A stretch of 25,697 nucleotides of DNA, from NCBI GenBank assembly GCA_964575715.1, contig CAZNSG010000018.1:1-25697 (forward strand), read 5' to 3'. The DNA comes from PNAI01 sp964575715. Lineage in GTDB: Bacteria; Pseudomonadota; Alphaproteobacteria; Rhizobiales; Xanthobacteraceae. The position numbers were made by a program, and so were the translations under genes. Shown in pieces: positions 23,877 through 25,697 of the stretch. Every line of letters starts with the position of its first letter. Positions within the stretch are counted from its first letter, which is position 1. Under the pieces are notes generated by a model, which was not told the DNA's origin, made no database searches, and saw only the letters and a program-made list of their open reading frames with translations.

Positions 23877-23899
23877 TGTTCGGGGAGGTTGATCGGTGA
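23877..23899 (+). repeat. Right copy of the 23-bp direct repeat (nuoE start region)
   Basis: This copy supplies GGGGAGG as ribosome binding site and the GTG start of nuoE at 23896. It differs from the left copy at two positions, one of which changes the ATG of the left copy to the GTG used here. Confidence 0.9.
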
Positions 23900-24510
23900 G
23901 TGTCCGCCGCCTTGCACCGCCGAATGTCCAGCCGAAGGAATTCGCCTTTACGGCGGAAAATCTCGCCTGGGCTAAGCAGCAAATCACGAAATACCCCGGC
24001 GGCCGGCAGGCCTCGGCGGTGATCCCGCTGTTGTGGCGCGCGCAGGAGCAGTTCGGCGGCTGGCTGCCGCAGAAGGCGATCGAGGCGGTGGCTTACATGC
24101 TCGATATGGCGAACATCCGCGCACTCGAAATCGCCACCTTCTATACGATGTTCCAGCTCGCTCCGGTCGGGCGCAAGGCGCATGTGCAGGTGTGCGGGAC
24201 CACGCCCTGCATGCTGCGCGGGGCGGAGGACATTAGAGAAGTTTGCCAGCGCCGCATTCATCACGATCCGGGCCAGCTTTCCGCGGATATGGATTTTTCC
24301 TGGGAGGAAGTTGAGTGCCTCGGTGCCTGCGTGAACGCGCCCATAGTGCAGATATTCAAGGACACTTACGAGGATTTGACGCCAGAGAGTTTTGGAAAAG
24401 TGCTCGATGGCTTCGCCAGGGGATCGCCGCCCAAGCCAGGTCCGCAGATCGTGCGGCAATGGTCGGCGCCAGTCGGCGGGCCGACGACGTTGAATGCGAT
24501 GAAGGCGTGA
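23896..24510 (+). CDS. nuoE: NADH-quinone oxidoreductase subunit E
   Basis: 204 residues from GTG 23896. NuoE is the 24-kDa subunit of the NADH-oxidising module with the [2Fe-2S] cluster N1a. The four ligands are present with normal spacing: Cys100 and Cys105 in VCGTTPC, Cys141 and Cys145 in ECLGACVNAP. The LLWRAQEQFGGWLP and NIRALEIATFYTMF helices are typical. The GTG start and GGGGAGG site come from the second copy of the 23-bp duplication, so initiation differs from the likely ancestral ATG overlap with nuoD. It is followed by nuoF after two bases. Confidence 0.96.
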   Translation: MSVRRLAPPNVQPKEFAFTAENLAWAKQQITKYPGGRQASAVIPLLWRAQEQFGGWLPQKAIEAVAYMLDMANIRALEIATFYTMFQLAPVGRKAHVQVCGTTPCMLRGAEDIREVCQRRIHHDPGQLSADMDFSWEEVECLGACVNAPIVQIFKDTYEDLTPESFGKVLDGFARGSPPKPGPQIVRQWSAPVGGPTTLNAMKA

Positions 24511-24512
24511 CG

Positions 24513-25697
24513 ATGCTCGACGACAAGGACCGCATCTTTAAGAACCTCTACGGGCTCGGCGACTGGGGCTTGGCCGGTGCGCGCAAGCGCGGGAGCTGGG
24601 ACGGCACCAAGACGATCCTGGAGAAGGGCCGCGACGGCATTGTTGCCGACGTCAAGGCTTCGGGTCTGCGCGGGCGCGGCGGCGCCGGTTTCCCGACCGG
24701 GCTCAAGTGGTCGTTCATGCCCAAGCAGGTGGGCGAGCGGCTGCATTATCTCGTGGTCAACGCCGACGAGTCGGAACCAGGCACCTGCAAGGATCGCGAA
24801 ATCATGCGGCACGATCCGCATCTGCTGGTCGAAGGCTGTCTGATTGCCGGCCGCGCCATGGACTGCCATGCCGGCTACATCTATGTGCGTGGCGAATTCG
24901 TCCGCGAGCGCGAGCGGCTGCAAGCGGCGATCGATCAGGCCTATGAAGCCAAGCTCATCGGCAAGAACAACATCCACGGCTTCGATTTCGATCTCTACGT
25001 GCATCATGGCGCCGGCGCCTATATCTGCGGCGAGGAAATGGCGCTGCTCGAAAGCTTGGAAGGCAAGAAAGGCCAGCCGCGGCTCAAGCCGCCGTTTCCC
25101 GCGAACGTCGGCCTCTATGGCTGCCCGACTACGGTCAACAACGTGGAATCGATCGCAGTGGTGCCCGATATCATGCGGCGCGGTGCGGCGTGGTTTTCCG
25201 GCATCGGCCGGCCCAACAACACCGGCACCAAGCTGTTCTGCATCTCCGGCCACGTAAACAAGCCGTGCACGGTGGAAGAGGCGATGGGCGTGCCGCTACG
25301 CGAGCTGATCGAGACCCATGCGGGCGGTGTGCGCGGCGGCTGGGACAATCTGCTCGCGGTCATTCCCGGCGGGTCGTCCATGCCGCTGATCCCGGCGTCG
25401 CAATGCGACGAGCTGAAGATGGATTTCGACGCGCTGGCGGCGCTCAAGTCGTCGCTCGGCACCGCGGGGGTGATCGTGATGGATAAATCCACCGACATCA
25501 TCCGCGCCATGGCGCGCATCGCTTATTTCTACAAGCAGGAGAGCGGCGGCCATTGTACACCCTGCCGCGAGGGCATGGGCTGGATGTGGCGCGTGCTCAC
25601 GCGCATGGCGGACGGGCGCGCGCAGCGGCGCGAGATCGACATGCTGTTCGAGGTGACCAAGCAGATCGAAGGGCACACCATTTGCGCCTTTGGCGAC
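24513..25697 (+). CDS. nuoF: NADH-quinone oxidoreductase subunit F (3' end outside window)
   Basis: 395 codons are present and the frame is open to the window edge. NuoF binds NADH and FMN and holds the [4Fe-4S] cluster N3. Visible: the GRGGAGFPTGLKW FMN/NADH loop (54-66), NADESEPGT (83-91), GAGAYICGEEMALLESLEGKKGQPR (167-191 region) and the HTICAFGD segment with Cys391. The N3 motif, normally E-S-C-G-x-C-x-P-C-R, reads ESGGHCTPCR: Cys348 and Cys351 are present but residue 345 is Gly (GGC at 25545-25547), so one of the four N3 ligands is missing. A single T-to-G change from TGC would explain it. The gene is otherwise intact and continues into the rest of the nuo operon. Confidence 0.95.
   Translation, partial: MLDDKDRIFKNLYGLGDWGLAGARKRGSWDGTKTILEKGRDGIVADVKASGLRGRGGAGFPTGLKWSFMPKQVGERLHYLVVNADESEPGTCKDREIMRHDPHLLVEGCLIAGRAMDCHAGYIYVRGEFVRERERLQAAIDQAYEAKLIGKNNIHGFDFDLYVHHGAGAYICGEEMALLESLEGKKGQPRLKPPFPANVGLYGCPTTVNNVESIAVVPDIMRRGAAWFSGIGRPNNTGTKLFCISGHVNKPCTVEEAMGVPLRELIETHAGGVRGGWDNLLAVIPGGSSMPLIPASQCDELKMDFDALAALKSSLGTAGVIVMDKSTDIIRAMARIAYFYKQESGGHCTPCREGMGWMWRVLTRMADGRAQRREIDMLFEVTKQIEGHTICAFGD

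Larger units (their letters stand above)
23744..23899 (+). other. Open frame of 51 codons spanning the palindromic insertion
   Basis: ATG 23744 overlaps the nuoD stop and inherits the GGGGAGG ribosome binding site. The frame stays open through the palindrome and ends in FGEVDR-stop, the same last residues as NuoD, because of the duplication. Its stop overlaps the nuoE GTG (GTGA). It may be translated and keep nuoE coupled to nuoD, but it is most likely a by-product of the insertion rather than a selected protein. Confidence 0.3.

Noticed and set aside
1..25697. CRISPR array, prophage or integrase-bearing island
   Set aside because: No regularly spaced repeats, no cas, phage or integrase-like proteins were seen on either strand.

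Overview
The window reads as a chromosomal core segment of a GC-rich alphaproteobacterium, most likely in the order Hyphomicrobiales (Rhizobiales), Bradyrhizobium/Xanthobacteraceae-like. The basis is the gene order glnB-glnA, tig, clpP-clpX-lon-hupB, tRNA-Val, tRNA-Asp, nuoABCDEF, together with close family resemblance of ClpX, Lon, NuoD and NuoB to rhizobial proteins and palindromic repeats of a type common in that group. Species cannot be set from the sequence alone.

Layout. 1-1304: the last 15 codons of an unidentified gene, a repeat-rich gap, one small cysteine-rich membrane-anchored protein (505-951) and a gap with a possibly decayed small gene. 1305-4482: a membrane diguanylate cyclase convergent with a Tat-exported PhoX phosphatase; a good Pho-box candidate lies in front of phoX. 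4585-4845: a small tail-anchored protein. 4999-6948 (minus strand): the nitrogen-assimilation pair glnB-glnA, with a near-perfect sigma-54 promoter upstream and a strong intrinsic terminator downstream. 7134-8663: NAD(P)H-hydrate repair enzyme, divergent from glnB, carrying a very AT-rich patch with a parS-like 16-mer. 8782-18992: tRNA-Leu, trigger factor, a secreted TPR-CHAT protease-like protein, clpP, clpX, lon and hupB (protein folding, proteolysis and nucleoid block). 19114-19407: tRNA-Val and tRNA-Asp. 19441-20316 (minus): a lone BKACE (DUF849) enzyme. 20560 to the end: the respiratory complex I operon nuoA-B-C, a FlK-like hotdog thioesterase, nuoD, a palindromic insertion, nuoE and the start of nuoF.

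Most of the window is conserved housekeeping. The unusual points are: (i) the parS-like site in a roughly 31% GC island inside the nnr coding sequence; (ii) NuoF with Gly in place of the first Cys of the normally invariant N3 iron-sulfur motif; (iii) a palindromic element inserted exactly at the nuoD/nuoE junction, flanked by a 23-bp imperfect duplication that rebuilds both the nuoD end and the nuoE start; (iv) a FlK-type thioesterase with an exactly spaced Thr/Glu/His triad inside the complex I operon; (v) a secreted TPR-CHAT protein between tig and clpP. No CRISPR array, prophage, transposase gene or rRNA was seen. All statements come from reading the sequence; no database search was run.
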